A DNA stretch of 64,000 nt, from contig NZ_CP156626.1 in NCBI RefSeq assembly GCF_039852015.1, positions 1,212,249 to 1,276,248 of the forward strand, in the 5' to 3' direction. This document shows, piece after piece, positions 36,294-44,533 of this stretch. The number at the start of each line of letters is the position of its first letter. The stretch's first letter is position 1. The position numbers and the translations under genes were made by a program. Under the pieces are notes generated by a model. The model saw nothing but the letters and a program-made list of their open reading frames with translations. It was not told the origin of the DNA and did no database searches. The DNA comes from Robbsia sp. KACC 23696 (lineage in GTDB: Bacteria > Pseudomonadota > Gammaproteobacteria > Burkholderiales > Burkholderiaceae).

Positions 36294-37043
36294 ATGCGGA
36301 TTTTGCTGGTAGAGGATGATCGAATGATCGCGGACGGCGTGCGTAAGGCGTTGCGCGCCGACGGCTGGGCGACCGATTGGGTCGCCGATGGCGCAGCGGC
36401 CTCGTCGGCGCTGGGGCTCGAACAATACGATCTGGTGCTGTTGGATCTCGGATTGCCGAAGCGCGACGGCCTCGACGTGCTGCGCAGCCTGCGCGCCTCG
36501 GGCAACAAGGTGCCGGTGCTGATCTGCACCGCGCGTGATGCGGTGGCCGACCGTGTCAGCGGGCTTGATGCCGGCGCCGACGATTACCTCGTCAAGCCAT
36601 TCGACCTCGACGAGCTGGCCGCGCGGATGCGCGCGCTGCTGCGGCGCCAGGCCGGACGTGGCGAGCCGGTGATGCGTTTCGGCGCGTTGACGATCGATCC
36701 GACGTCCCGCGAGGTCGCCGTGGACGGTACGACGGTCGCCCTTTCCGCGCGCGAATATGCGCTACTGGAGGCGCTGACGGCACGGCCGGGCGCGGTGTTG
36801 TCGAAAGCGCAGCTCGAAGAGAAAATCTATGGCTGGGGCGAGGAAATCGGCAGCAACGCCGTCGAAGTTTATGTTCACGCGCTGCGCAAAAAGCTGGGCG
36901 CCGATTTCATTCGGACCGTGCGCGGCCTCGGCTATCTGATTCCGCGGCAAGGCGCCGAGGGCAACGGCACCGGCGGAACGACGTCGGCCACGTCCGCCAC
37001 GCCCACCGCCGCGCCGGATGCGTCCGGTCGGGCGGGAGAGTAA
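36294..37043 (+). CDS. OmpR-family response regulator (QseB/PmrA-like)
   Basis: 249 residues. The receiver domain (1-115) has the acidic pocket E7-D8, phosphoacceptor D51 (VLLDLGLPKRDG) and the lysine of YLVKPFD. The winged-helix domain (about 125-222) ends with VYVHALRKKLGADFIRTVRGLGYLI. A Thr/Ala-rich tail of about 25 residues follows. It is paired with the sensor kinase after 8 bases and is likely to regulate degP, whose promoter carries a PmrA/QseB-type repeat. Confidence 0.92.
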   Translation: MRILLVEDDRMIADGVRKALRADGWATDWVADGAAASSALGLEQYDLVLLDLGLPKRDGLDVLRSLRASGNKVPVLICTARDAVADRVSGLDAGADDYLVKPFDLDELAARMRALLRRQAGRGEPVMRFGALTIDPTSREVAVDGTTVALSAREYALLEALTARPGAVLSKAQLEEKIYGWGEEIGSNAVEVYVHALRKKLGADFIRTVRGLGYLIPRQGAEGNGTGGTTSATSATPTAAPDASGRAGE

Positions 37044-37051
37044 GGGCGCCG

Positions 37052-38491
37052 ATGCGATCGATTCGACGGGTTTTGCTGTTCTGGCTGCTCGGCATCGTCA
37101 TGCTGGGTATCGTCCTGGCCGGCGTGCTGATCTACCGACAGGCGCAGGCCGAAGCCAATGCGCTGTTCGATTATCAACTGCAACAGACGGCGGCGGCGCT
37201 GCCCTCGGAGCCGTTTTCCTCGGTTCTCGGCAATAACGCGGCGAGCAGCGACGGCGTGGTGATCCAGATCTGGAGCCGCGACGGCGCGCAACTCTACTAT
37301 TCCCATCCCCGTTCGCCGCTGGCGCCGCGTGCGGAACTCGGTTTTTCCACCGAGCACACCCCGAGCGGCGACTGGCGCGTCTACAGCGCGATCGTCGGCG
37401 ACAACGTGGTCCAGCTGGCGCAGCCGATGGCCGTGCGCAGCCTGTTGGCGGCGGAAACCGCCTGGCGGACCGTCTGGCCGCTGGTGGTATTGTTGCCCGT
37501 CATGGGCATTGCCGTGTGGCTCAGCGTCGGCCGCGGCTTGCGGCCCTTGTCGCGGCTGGCGCGGGCATTGGAGGCGCGCAAGCCCGAGGCGGTCGATCCG
37601 CTGCCCGAGCGCAATGTGTCGCCGGAAATCCGCCCCGTGGTACAGGCGCTGAATGGTTTGCTGCAGCGCTTGAGCGTGGCTTTCGATACGCAGAAAGCCT
37701 TCGTCGCCGACGCCGCGCACGAGTTGCGCACGCCGCTGGCCGCGCTGCGGATCCAGACCCAGTTGCTGGAGCGTGCGAGCGACGACGTCGCACGGCGCGA
37801 AGCGTTGACCGATCTCAAGCACGGCGTCGAACGCGCCACGCGTCTGGTCGAGCAACTGCTGTTGCTCGCCCGCTCGGATATGGCGCCGTCGGTGGGCGAC
37901 GCCGGCGCGCGAAACGTCGGCGCGCGTACAGACAGCGCGGCGGCGTTGCCGCCTGGCGGCTCCGGCGGCTCCCCTGTCACGGGTGTCATCGTGGGCGAGG
38001 CGGGCAAGGGGAGCGGGAACCCCGACCTGCGCGTCATGGTCGAGTCCTGCGTCGCGCTGTTGGCACCGTTGGCGATCGACAAGGGCGTCGATCTGGGGAT
38101 GGGAAGCGCGGAAAGCGTTCGCATCGACGGCGATGCCGACGATTGGCAGGTCCTGATCGGCAATCTGCTCGACAACGCGGTCAAATACACGCCGGGCGGC
38201 GGCCGCGTCGATGTGTCGCTCGGGCCCTGCGACGGAGGCGCCTGGCTCGAAATCGCCGACACCGGACCGGGCATTTCGGATGCCGACAAAACCCGCGTAT
38301 TCGATCGGTTCTATCGCTCGCCCGATGCCACGCATGCCGATAATCCGGTGAACCCGCGCGGCAGCGGCCTGGGACTCGCGATCGTGAAACGGATCGCCGA
38401 TCGTTACGCCGCCGAGATCACCCTCGCGGACCGCGCGCCGCATGGCTTGACGGTCCGTGTGCAGATAGCCGGGTCGCAGCGCTCGGTCTGA
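37052..38491 (+). CDS. Sensor histidine kinase (QseC/PmrB-like)
   Basis: 479 residues. Two membrane helices (about 7-27 and 140-160) flank a periplasmic sensor region. The dimerisation and H-box region has H223 (DAAHELRTPLAAL). The ATPase domain has N-box LLDNAVKYTPGGG, G1 ADTGPGIS and G2 GSGLGLAIVKRIADRY. An unusual Gly/Ala/Pro-rich insert lies near 280-315 between the two. It phosphorylates the adjacent response regulator; the signal is unknown. degP follows in the same direction. Confidence 0.92.
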   Translation: MRSIRRVLLFWLLGIVMLGIVLAGVLIYRQAQAEANALFDYQLQQTAAALPSEPFSSVLGNNAASSDGVVIQIWSRDGAQLYYSHPRSPLAPRAELGFSTEHTPSGDWRVYSAIVGDNVVQLAQPMAVRSLLAAETAWRTVWPLVVLLPVMGIAVWLSVGRGLRPLSRLARALEARKPEAVDPLPERNVSPEIRPVVQALNGLLQRLSVAFDTQKAFVADAAHELRTPLAALRIQTQLLERASDDVARREALTDLKHGVERATRLVEQLLLLARSDMAPSVGDAGARNVGARTDSAAALPPGGSGGSPVTGVIVGEAGKGSGNPDLRVMVESCVALLAPLAIDKGVDLGMGSAESVRIDGDADDWQVLIGNLLDNAVKYTPGGGRVDVSLGPCDGGAWLEIADTGPGISDADKTRVFDRFYRSPDATHADNPVNPRGSGLGLAIVKRIADRYAAEITLADRAPHGLTVRVQIAGSQRSV

Positions 38492-38535
38492 ATTTCTAGT
38501 CGCCGGCAATGAACCGGCACGACGTTGCGACCGTG

Positions 38536-38575
38536 CTTAAGTTCCGTTTAAGCGCTTGCTCGTACGCTTGATACC
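38536..38575 (+). promoter_or_regulatory. Candidate degP promoter with PmrA/QseB-type direct repeat
   Basis: CTTAAG (38536-38541), 5 bases, TTTAAG (38547-38552) match the PmrA/QseB box spacing. The second half-site is at -35 position, 17 bases before GATACC (38570-38575), as in activator-dependent promoters. The RR encoded at 36.3 kb is the obvious candidate. Confidence 0.5.
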
Positions 38576-38612
38576 AAGGGCAGCACATGCTCATCGGATC
38601 GAGGAGTCGAGA

Positions 38613-40175
38613 ATGAAGCAACGGACATTCAAACGCACCGCGCTGGCAGGCGTGCTGACATTGGCGGTGGCGGGCGGCTATCTGGCCGGCACGCACCATT
38701 ACGAAACGAATTTCGTCGAGCCGGCGCACGCCGCGCCCAGCGTCCCCGCGCCGGCATCGGCTCCGGCGCCGCAAGCAGCGCAGACAGCGCCCGCGCAGCC
38801 GGCATTGATGCCCGCCGAAGCAGCCCGACGTACCGGCGTGCCGGACTTTTCGGGCCTGGCGGAGACCTATAGTCCTGCCGTGGTGAACATCAGCGCGAAG
38901 CATGAGGTGCGCGCCTCGTCGAAGCGTGGACAATCGCAGCAACAGCTGCCGATCAGCCCCGACGATCCGTTCTACCAGTTCTTCAAGCACTTCTACGGCG
39001 ACGTACCGAATCAGCAGCAGCAAGATGCGCCGAGCATGAGCCTGGGCTCCGGTTTCATCGTCAATGCGAACGGCTATATCCTGACCAATGCGCACGTCGT
39101 CGACGGGGCGAATGTCGTCACGGTCAAGCTGACGGACAAGCGTGAGTTCCGCGCCAAGGTGGTGGGCGTCGACAAGCCGACCGATGTCGCCGTGCTGAAG
39201 ATCGATGCCAAGGATCTGCCGACGGTGCAGATCGGCGATCCGAACAAGAGCAAGGTCGGTCAGTGGGTCGTGGCCATCGGTTCGCCGTACGGCTTTATCA
39301 ACACCGTGACGTCGGGGATCATCAGCGCGAAATCGCGTTCGCTGCCGGACGACACCTATGTGCCGTTCATCCAGACCGACGTGCCGGTGAATCCGGGTAA
39401 TTCCGGTGGTCCGCTGTTCAACCTGGATGGTCAGGTCATCGGTATCAATTCGATGATCTACAGCCAGACGGGCGGCTTCCAAGGTCTCTCCTTCGCCATT
39501 CCCATCGACGTGGCGATGAAGGTCGAGCAGGCGCTGGTCAAGGATGGCCATGTGAGTCGCGGCCGGATCGGCGTGACGATCCAGGAAATGAACCAGACAC
39601 TGGCAAACTCCTTCGGTCTGCCGAATTCGAATGGCGCGCTGGTCGCGTCCGTCGAACCGGGCGGTCCGGCGGCGAAGGCTGGTATCAAGCCTGGCGATGT
39701 GATCCTGTCGGTCAACGGCGATACCGTCGAGGATTCGGCGGCGGTGCCGGCCGAGGTGGCCAATATCGCACCGGGATCCAAGGCATCGATCGTGGTGTGG
39801 CGCGATAAGGCGCGCAAGACGATCGACGTGACGGTGGCCAAGCTGGGCGCCAAGGACGGCGATGCGAAGCCGACTGCAACGCCGGATCAGCCGCAAGGAC
39901 GCCTGGGCGTTGCGGTTCGGCCGCTGACGCCGCAGGAACGCGATCAGGCACAGATCAGCGGCGGCTTGCTGGTGCAGCAGGCGGTGGGTGCGGCGGAGAA
40001 TGCCGGTATTCAACCGGGGGACGTGATCCTCTCGATCAACGGTTCGCCGGTCACGACGGTGGCGCAATTGCGCGATCGAATCGCCCAGGCCGGCAGCAGC
40101 GTGGCCTTGTTGATCCAACGCGACGACTCGCAGATTTTCGTCCCGGTGGATTTGAGCGGCGCGGCTAACAATTAA
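38613..40175 (+). CDS. degP: Do-family periplasmic serine endopeptidase (DegP/MucD-like)
   Basis: 520 residues. A signal or anchor segment (about 8-26) precedes an Ala/Pro-rich linker. The trypsin-like domain has the triad H161 (TNAHVVDG), D191 (PTDVAVLKID) and S264 (PGNSGGPLFN). Two PDZ domains follow (about 300-395 and 410-510). It degrades or refolds misfolded periplasmic proteins. GAGGAGTC precedes ATG 38613; the frame is open to 38556 without similarity. A PmrA/QseB-like box upstream and the adjacent two-component genes suggest envelope-stress control. Confidence 0.95.
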   Translation: MKQRTFKRTALAGVLTLAVAGGYLAGTHHYETNFVEPAHAAPSVPAPASAPAPQAAQTAPAQPALMPAEAARRTGVPDFSGLAETYSPAVVNISAKHEVRASSKRGQSQQQLPISPDDPFYQFFKHFYGDVPNQQQQDAPSMSLGSGFIVNANGYILTNAHVVDGANVVTVKLTDKREFRAKVVGVDKPTDVAVLKIDAKDLPTVQIGDPNKSKVGQWVVAIGSPYGFINTVTSGIISAKSRSLPDDTYVPFIQTDVPVNPGNSGGPLFNLDGQVIGINSMIYSQTGGFQGLSFAIPIDVAMKVEQALVKDGHVSRGRIGVTIQEMNQTLANSFGLPNSNGALVASVEPGGPAAKAGIKPGDVILSVNGDTVEDSAAVPAEVANIAPGSKASIVVWRDKARKTIDVTVAKLGAKDGDAKPTATPDQPQGRLGVAVRPLTPQERDQAQISGGLLVQQAVGAAENAGIQPGDVILSINGSPVTTVAQLRDRIAQAGSSVALLIQRDDSQIFVPVDLSGAANN

Positions 40176-40199
40176 GCCTGTGGCGTGCCGGCGATCTAG

Positions 40200-40217
40200 C
40201 TGGCATCGCTTTTGCAT
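40200..40217 (+). promoter_or_regulatory. Candidate sigma-54 promoter
   Basis: CTGGCATCGCTTTTGCAT keeps the invariant GG (40202-40203) and GC (40214-40215) 10 bases apart and matches the sigma-54 consensus (YTGGCACG-N4-TTGCW) at all but two positions. A transcript would begin near 40227, about 80 bases before the small secreted-protein gene. Confidence 0.55.
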
Positions 40218-40305
40218 GGTCGGATCGATAGTTCGGCGGCAACCCAGTCCCTGGGTCCGCCGACGGTCTGATCCCAAGCAAACAATAAATGAGGAGAAAA
40301 CACCG

Positions 40306-40776
40306 ATGGTTGAACGATCGAAGCCCCTTTCCGCAAGCGGATGGACGAAGGGCGCCAGCGTCCTGGCCTTTACGCTGGCGGCAACGCTGACGGCAGTTGC
40401 ACCGGCGGTGCATGCACAGTCGACCGATCAGGGCAGTCTGCCCGCCGCGGCGCAGCAAGGCGATGTGACCTTCCTGTCGGGCGGTGTCGGTAAGGACGAG
40501 TCCGATGCGATCAAAAAAGCGGCGGCGCATTGGCCGCTGTCGCTGAGCTTTATCGGCGGCGACCGTAACTTTGTTGCCGATGTTGCGGTGAAGATTACCG
40601 ACTCGAAAGGCGCGACCGTGCTGGAAACGTCGGCGAAGGGCCCGTATATGCTCGTGCGCCTGCAGCCGGGCCACTATACGGTGCATGCCACTTACGCCGG
40701 CAAGGAAGTCTCGCACACGACGAACGTGACCAGCAAAGGCCATGCACGCCTGAGCTTCAGCTGGAAGCACGCATAA
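40306..40776 (+). CDS. Small secreted protein with carboxypeptidase-regulatory-like domain
   Basis: 156 residues. A signal peptide (to AVHAQ, about 38) is followed by a beta-rich domain (about 52-156): GDVTFLSGGVGKDESDAI, ADVAVKITDSKGATVLET and YTVHATYAGKEV, which resembles Ig-like carboxypeptidase-regulatory or PEGA-type folds that display a short structural insert. No catalytic motif is seen. TGAGGAGAAA precedes ATG 40306. A sigma-54-like promoter is upstream, and XdhC ends 2 bases past its stop on the other strand. The function is unknown; related proteins occur in Burkholderia. Confidence 0.7.
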   Translation: MVERSKPLSASGWTKGASVLAFTLAATLTAVAPAVHAQSTDQGSLPAAAQQGDVTFLSGGVGKDESDAIKKAAAHWPLSLSFIGGDRNFVADVAVKITDSKGATVLETSAKGPYMLVRLQPGHYTVHATYAGKEVSHTTNVTSKGHARLSFSWKHA

Positions 40777-40777
40777 A

Positions 40778-42001
40778 TCAGAGGCTGTCCGCCTGAGCGA
40801 TATCGCCAGGCGGCACCAAACCGCAGGCCGGCTTGTCGTCGGGCCCGTGCGAAACCGAACGTTCCGGTTTTGCACGGGCCCGAATCGCATGGGACTGCAG
40901 AACCGGCACATTGTGACGGTAGGCGGTGACCTCGGCGAGAATCGAGACGGCGATTTCGGCCGGGGTCTGCGCGCCCAGGTAGAGGCCGACCGGCGAATGG
41001 AGGGTGTCCAGTTGCTCGGGAGAGACGTCGAACAAGGCAAGACGGGCGACCCGTTGTTCGCGATGTCCGCGGGATCCGATGGCGCCCACGTAGAAAGCCT
41101 CTGACTGTAGCGCATCGATCAGCGCGAGGTCGTCGAGTTTCGGATCGTGCGTTAGCGCGATGATGGCGGTGCGGGCGTCTACCCCCATGCCGAGCACGAC
41201 GTCGTCCGGCATGGCGCGAGTCAGATCCACTCCGTCGACCTCCCATGAACCGGCATACTGTTCGCGCGGTTCGCAGACGATGACCTGATAGCCCAGCGGC
41301 ACCGCCATCCGGGCCAGGTGCGAGGCGATCTCGCCGGCACCGATCAATACCATCCGATAGGCGGCGCCGTGCAGCGTGGTCAAGGTCTTGCCGTCGAACG
41401 CGAAATCACGCGGCTGGACGGCCGTTATATCGGCATCGACGTCCGTGCTGGAGTCGGTCGCCCCGACGGTGTCGTCCGGTTCGTGATGCGCAGCCCCCGA
41501 CGTGCCGTCGCGCAACCGTACCGCCCCGGTTCGCATATCGAGATCGCGGCAGAGCAGCGTGCGTCGGAAGCCGAGTGGCGCCACGGCCGCGACGCCGGTG
41601 ATTTCCTCGGCCGTCCGCGGCGGTGCGGGCTGGCGCAGCGCCGCTATCAAGTCGGCGAGTGCGCTGCGTGCACCGATCGGTTCCAGCACCAGCACCAGGG
41701 TGCCGCCGCACGGTAGACCGAAGCGCTGGGCCTCCTCTGCATCCACGCCGTAGCGCACCACGCAGGGCAGCCCATCGTCCGGCGTCAGTACGCCCCGGAT
41801 AGCGCGATCGGCCAGATCGTCTTCGATACAGCCGCCGGAGACGGAGCCGACGATGAGGCCATCATCGCGTACCGCGACCATCGATCCCACGGGGCGCGGT
41901 GCGGAGCCCCATGTCCGAACCACCGTTCCCAATATGACGCGCTGACCCGCTCGACGCCATTTTTCAGCGGTTTCGATCACAGTGAGGTCGACGTTGTCCA
42001 T
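40778..42001 (-). CDS. XdhC-family protein (molybdenum enzyme maturation factor-like)
   Basis: 407 residues. An N-terminal XdhC/CoxI domain (RVILGTVVRTWGSAPRPVGS, then VGSVSGGCIEDDLADRAIRG) and a C-terminal Rossmann domain (VLIGAGEIASHLARMAVPLGY, AIIALTHDPKLDD, FYVGAIGSRGHREQR) match XdhC, which inserts sulphurated Mo cofactor into xanthine dehydrogenase. No dehydrogenase subunit genes are nearby. An Asp/Thr-rich insert (about 190-210) separates the domains. ATG 42001 has AAGG about 10 bases upstream. It is convergent with the secreted-protein gene. Confidence 0.88.
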   Translation of the reverse strand: MDNVDLTVIETAEKWRRAGQRVILGTVVRTWGSAPRPVGSMVAVRDDGLIVGSVSGGCIEDDLADRAIRGVLTPDDGLPCVVRYGVDAEEAQRFGLPCGGTLVLVLEPIGARSALADLIAALRQPAPPRTAEEITGVAAVAPLGFRRTLLCRDLDMRTGAVRLRDGTSGAAHHEPDDTVGATDSSTDVDADITAVQPRDFAFDGKTLTTLHGAAYRMVLIGAGEIASHLARMAVPLGYQVIVCEPREQYAGSWEVDGVDLTRAMPDDVVLGMGVDARTAIIALTHDPKLDDLALIDALQSEAFYVGAIGSRGHREQRVARLALFDVSPEQLDTLHSPVGLYLGAQTPAEIAVSILAEVTAYRHNVPVLQSHAIRARAKPERSVSHGPDDKPACGLVPPGDIAQADSL

Positions 42002-42128
42002 GCGAGGCGCACCTTGTTCGAGAGAGTCCGGGCGCACGGGGATCCGCAGCCTATATCAAGCGACACTAGCAGCAAAATTCACGCCACGCAGCGTGAGAAC
42101 AGGCGGGAACCGCCGGCGCCGCAGACAG

Positions 42129-42788
42129 CTAGGCCAATCCGGTGCCGGCCTGCGGGAGATGCAGCAGGGCGGGGGAGCGGCGCAACATGTCGACGAATCC
42201 GTCGATCAGCCGCTGCGCATCGTCGAGCAGCGCCCGAGGCGTGTAGGCGGCCATGTGGTCGGTCACCGTACCGACAATCATCGCATGAAGAAACGAGGCG
42301 GCAAATGCCGTATCGAGCGTATCGGGCAATTGGTTTTTATCGACCGCATTGGCCAGCGCGCGCTGCATCGCATCGATCGTGCGGCGCGCATTGTCGCGCT
42401 TGCGCTCGATGACTGGCTGCATATCCACCGTATGTTCCCACTTCAGCACCAATATTTCGATCACGGTGCGACGGCGCGGGTTCTGGACGATATCGAGCAG
42501 ACATTGCACCAGAATCGCGCGCAGACGGCCGAGCGGATCCGGCTCTCGCGCATCGATCGACTCGGCCATCAGTTCGTCGAGCGGCAGCAGTTCCCGATCG
42601 ACCATCGCGACGAACAATTCACACTTATTTTTGAAATGCCAGTAGATTGCTCCACGGGTCAAATCGGCCGCGCCGGCGATGTCCGCCAGGGAAGTGTGCG
42701 CGACGCCGCGCTCGGAGAACATGCGCTCCGCGGTGTCGAGGATCAGATTGCGGGTCTCTAGCGCTTCTTCTTTCGTTCTTCTGGGCAT
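42129..42788 (-). CDS. bpeR: TetR-family repressor of the efflux operon (BpeR/AcrR-like)
   Basis: 219 residues. The N-terminal helix-turn-helix (about 10-60: ILDTAERMFSERGVAHTSLA, DLTRGAIYWHFKNKCELFVA) is the AcrR/TtgR type; the rest is the all-helical ligand domain. It is divergent from the RND genes and is expected to repress them by binding the AT-rich palindrome between them, releasing on ligand binding. The gene order matches bpeR-bpeA-bpeB-oprB of Burkholderia pseudomallei; the assignment is by similarity of layout and family. Confidence 0.88.
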   Translation of the reverse strand: MPRRTKEEALETRNLILDTAERMFSERGVAHTSLADIAGAADLTRGAIYWHFKNKCELFVAMVDRELLPLDELMAESIDAREPDPLGRLRAILVQCLLDIVQNPRRRTVIEILVLKWEHTVDMQPVIERKRDNARRTIDAMQRALANAVDKNQLPDTLDTAFAASFLHAMIVGTVTDHMAAYTPRALLDDAQRLIDGFVDMLRRSPALLHLPQAGTGLA

Positions 42789-42923
42789 GGCGCGCCTGCG
42801 CTGATCTCAAAAAAGTTGACGGTCTTTCCGGCGCTTGCTTACGGGCGTCGGCCGGCCCTCAGCACAGCCGGGTAGGCACGTCCTGCGGCGTTTTGCCATT
42901 GGGGAATTAATGCACGGTAATAC

Positions 42924-42948
42924 ATACATTAGTGAATGTATATATAAT
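42924..42948 (+). promoter_or_regulatory. Efflux-operon operator overlapping a -10 element
   Basis: ATACATT (42924-42930), AGTG, AATGTAT (42935-42941) form an 18-bp inverted repeat, abutting TATAAT at 42943-42948. This is a likely TetR-type operator and promoter. The remaining 5' leader to the bpeA-like start is about 260 bases and contains GTTTTTAAAGA twice (42975-42985 and 43180-43190). Confidence 0.6.
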
Positions 42949-43215
42949 AACATCCACTCTGCGCGGAGGCATCTGTTTTTAAAGACAATTTTAAGAACGG
43001 ACGCCGCCGCGCTTGGCGTTAGCCGGTGCGGAATTGCTTACAAAATCGGGTTTCGCGTCGAAAAAAACCTTGTCAGGAATAGGGTTGTTTTGGCGCGGTC
43101 ACACCCACGGCGTTGAAAGCCAGTAGTCTCTGACGCGATAGATAGAGTAGGCCGCCGTCTTCACGGTGATAAAACAGCGGTTTTTAAAGAACAATTTTTT
43201 GTCAGAGGTCGTTCC

Positions 43216-44514
43216 ATGCGCGTTGATCGGGTCAAGTACCGTCTTATTTGCGCCGCTTCGGGGGCAATGATGCTCACGCTCGCTGCCTGCGGAAAGAAAG
43301 ACCAACCGGCGGCCGGGCAGCAGCCGCCGACGCAGGTCGGTGTGATGACTGTCCAACCCCAGGCGGTTGCCGTGAACACCGAACTGCCGGGGCGTGCTTC
43401 GTCCTTCCTGGTGGCCGAAGTTCATGCACGCGTGGACGGCATCGTTCTGAAGCGTTTCTTCCAGCAGGGTGCCGAGGTCAAGGCCGGCCAGGTCCTGTTC
43501 CAAATCGATCCGGCACCGTACGAAGCCACGCTGATGAGCGCCAAGGCGACGTTGGCAAAGGCGCAGGCGACGCTGACATCGGCGCAATCGCAGGCGAATC
43601 GTTATAAGACACTTGTTGCTGCAAATGCAGTCAGCAAGCAGTCCTATGACGACGCGGTCGCGACCGCCGGCTCGGCGAAGGCCGATGTCGAAGCGGGCCG
43701 CGCCGCCGTGCGCACCGCGGAAATCAATCTGGGCTATTGCACGGTTCGCTCGCCGATCACCGGTCGTATCGGTGCGGCGCTGGTGACCGAGGGCGCCTAC
43801 GTCCAATCCAGCGCGGCGACGAATATGGCGCTGGTTCAGCAGATCTCGCCGCTGTACGTCGACTTGACGCAGTCGAGCGATCAATTGCTGCGCCTGCGCC
43901 GCAATATCGAGACAGGCTCGCTGAAGGACGCCGGCGAAAACGCGGCGAAGGTCAAGGTCGTGCTGTCCGACGGCACGACGCTGCCGGACGAGGGCAAGCT
44001 CGAATTTACCGACGTATCGGTCGATCAGAGCACCGGCACGACGACGGTTCGCGCGGTTTTCCCGAATGCGAAACGGGATCTGCTGCCGGGGATGTTCGTC
44101 CGCGCGCGCATTCAACAGGCTATCAACGACCACGCTTTCATCGTGCCGATGCAGGGCGTGACGCATGACCAGAAGGGCGCGCCGATCGCGATGGTGGTCG
44201 ATGCGAACAACAAGGTGCAGGTGCACGCGCTGACGACGTCGCAGGCACTGGGTTCCTCCTGGGTCGTGACGAGCGGCCTGCAAGCCGGTGATCGCGTGAT
44301 CGTCGAAGGGACGCAGAAGGCCAAGCCGGGCGCGACCGTGCAACCGGTGGATGCGAAGCTGCCGGCCGCCTCGAAGGATCTGGAAGACACCAGCGGTGCG
44401 ATGGGTGGTAGCGACGGTAAGACCGCCGATGCCGCATCGAGCGCCGTTGTAACGTCGCCGGCCTCGGGCGCTTCGGGTGCCGCCACGGCATCCGGCGCGT
44501 CCGCTGCACAGTAA
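43216..44514 (+). CDS. bpeA: RND efflux periplasmic adaptor (BpeA/MexA/AcrA-like)
   Basis: 432 residues. The lipoprotein signal ends in LAACGKK. A biotinyl-lipoyl-like domain (ARVDGIVLKRFFQQGAEVKAG) flanks a coiled-coil hairpin rich in Ala/Lys/Gln (about 110-175), and YCTVRSPITGRIGA follows, as in membrane fusion proteins of HlyD type. It links the inner-membrane pump to the outer-membrane channel. The C-terminus is an Ala/Ser-rich tail of about 60 residues. AGAGG precedes the ATG. Next gene is 19 bases downstream. Confidence 0.95.
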   Translation: MRVDRVKYRLICAASGAMMLTLAACGKKDQPAAGQQPPTQVGVMTVQPQAVAVNTELPGRASSFLVAEVHARVDGIVLKRFFQQGAEVKAGQVLFQIDPAPYEATLMSAKATLAKAQATLTSAQSQANRYKTLVAANAVSKQSYDDAVATAGSAKADVEAGRAAVRTAEINLGYCTVRSPITGRIGAALVTEGAYVQSSAATNMALVQQISPLYVDLTQSSDQLLRLRRNIETGSLKDAGENAAKVKVVLSDGTTLPDEGKLEFTDVSVDQSTGTTTVRAVFPNAKRDLLPGMFVRARIQQAINDHAFIVPMQGVTHDQKGAPIAMVVDANNKVQVHALTTSQALGSSWVVTSGLQAGDRVIVEGTQKAKPGATVQPVDAKLPAASKDLEDTSGAMGGSDGKTADAASSAVVTSPASGASGAATASGASAAQ

Positions 44515-44533
44515 AGACAGGGGCTGACCCAAT

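Noticed and set aside
38496-40277. Minus-strand open frame of 593 codons opposite degP
   Set aside because: No recognisable domain; degP on the other strand has a complete triad and PDZ domains.
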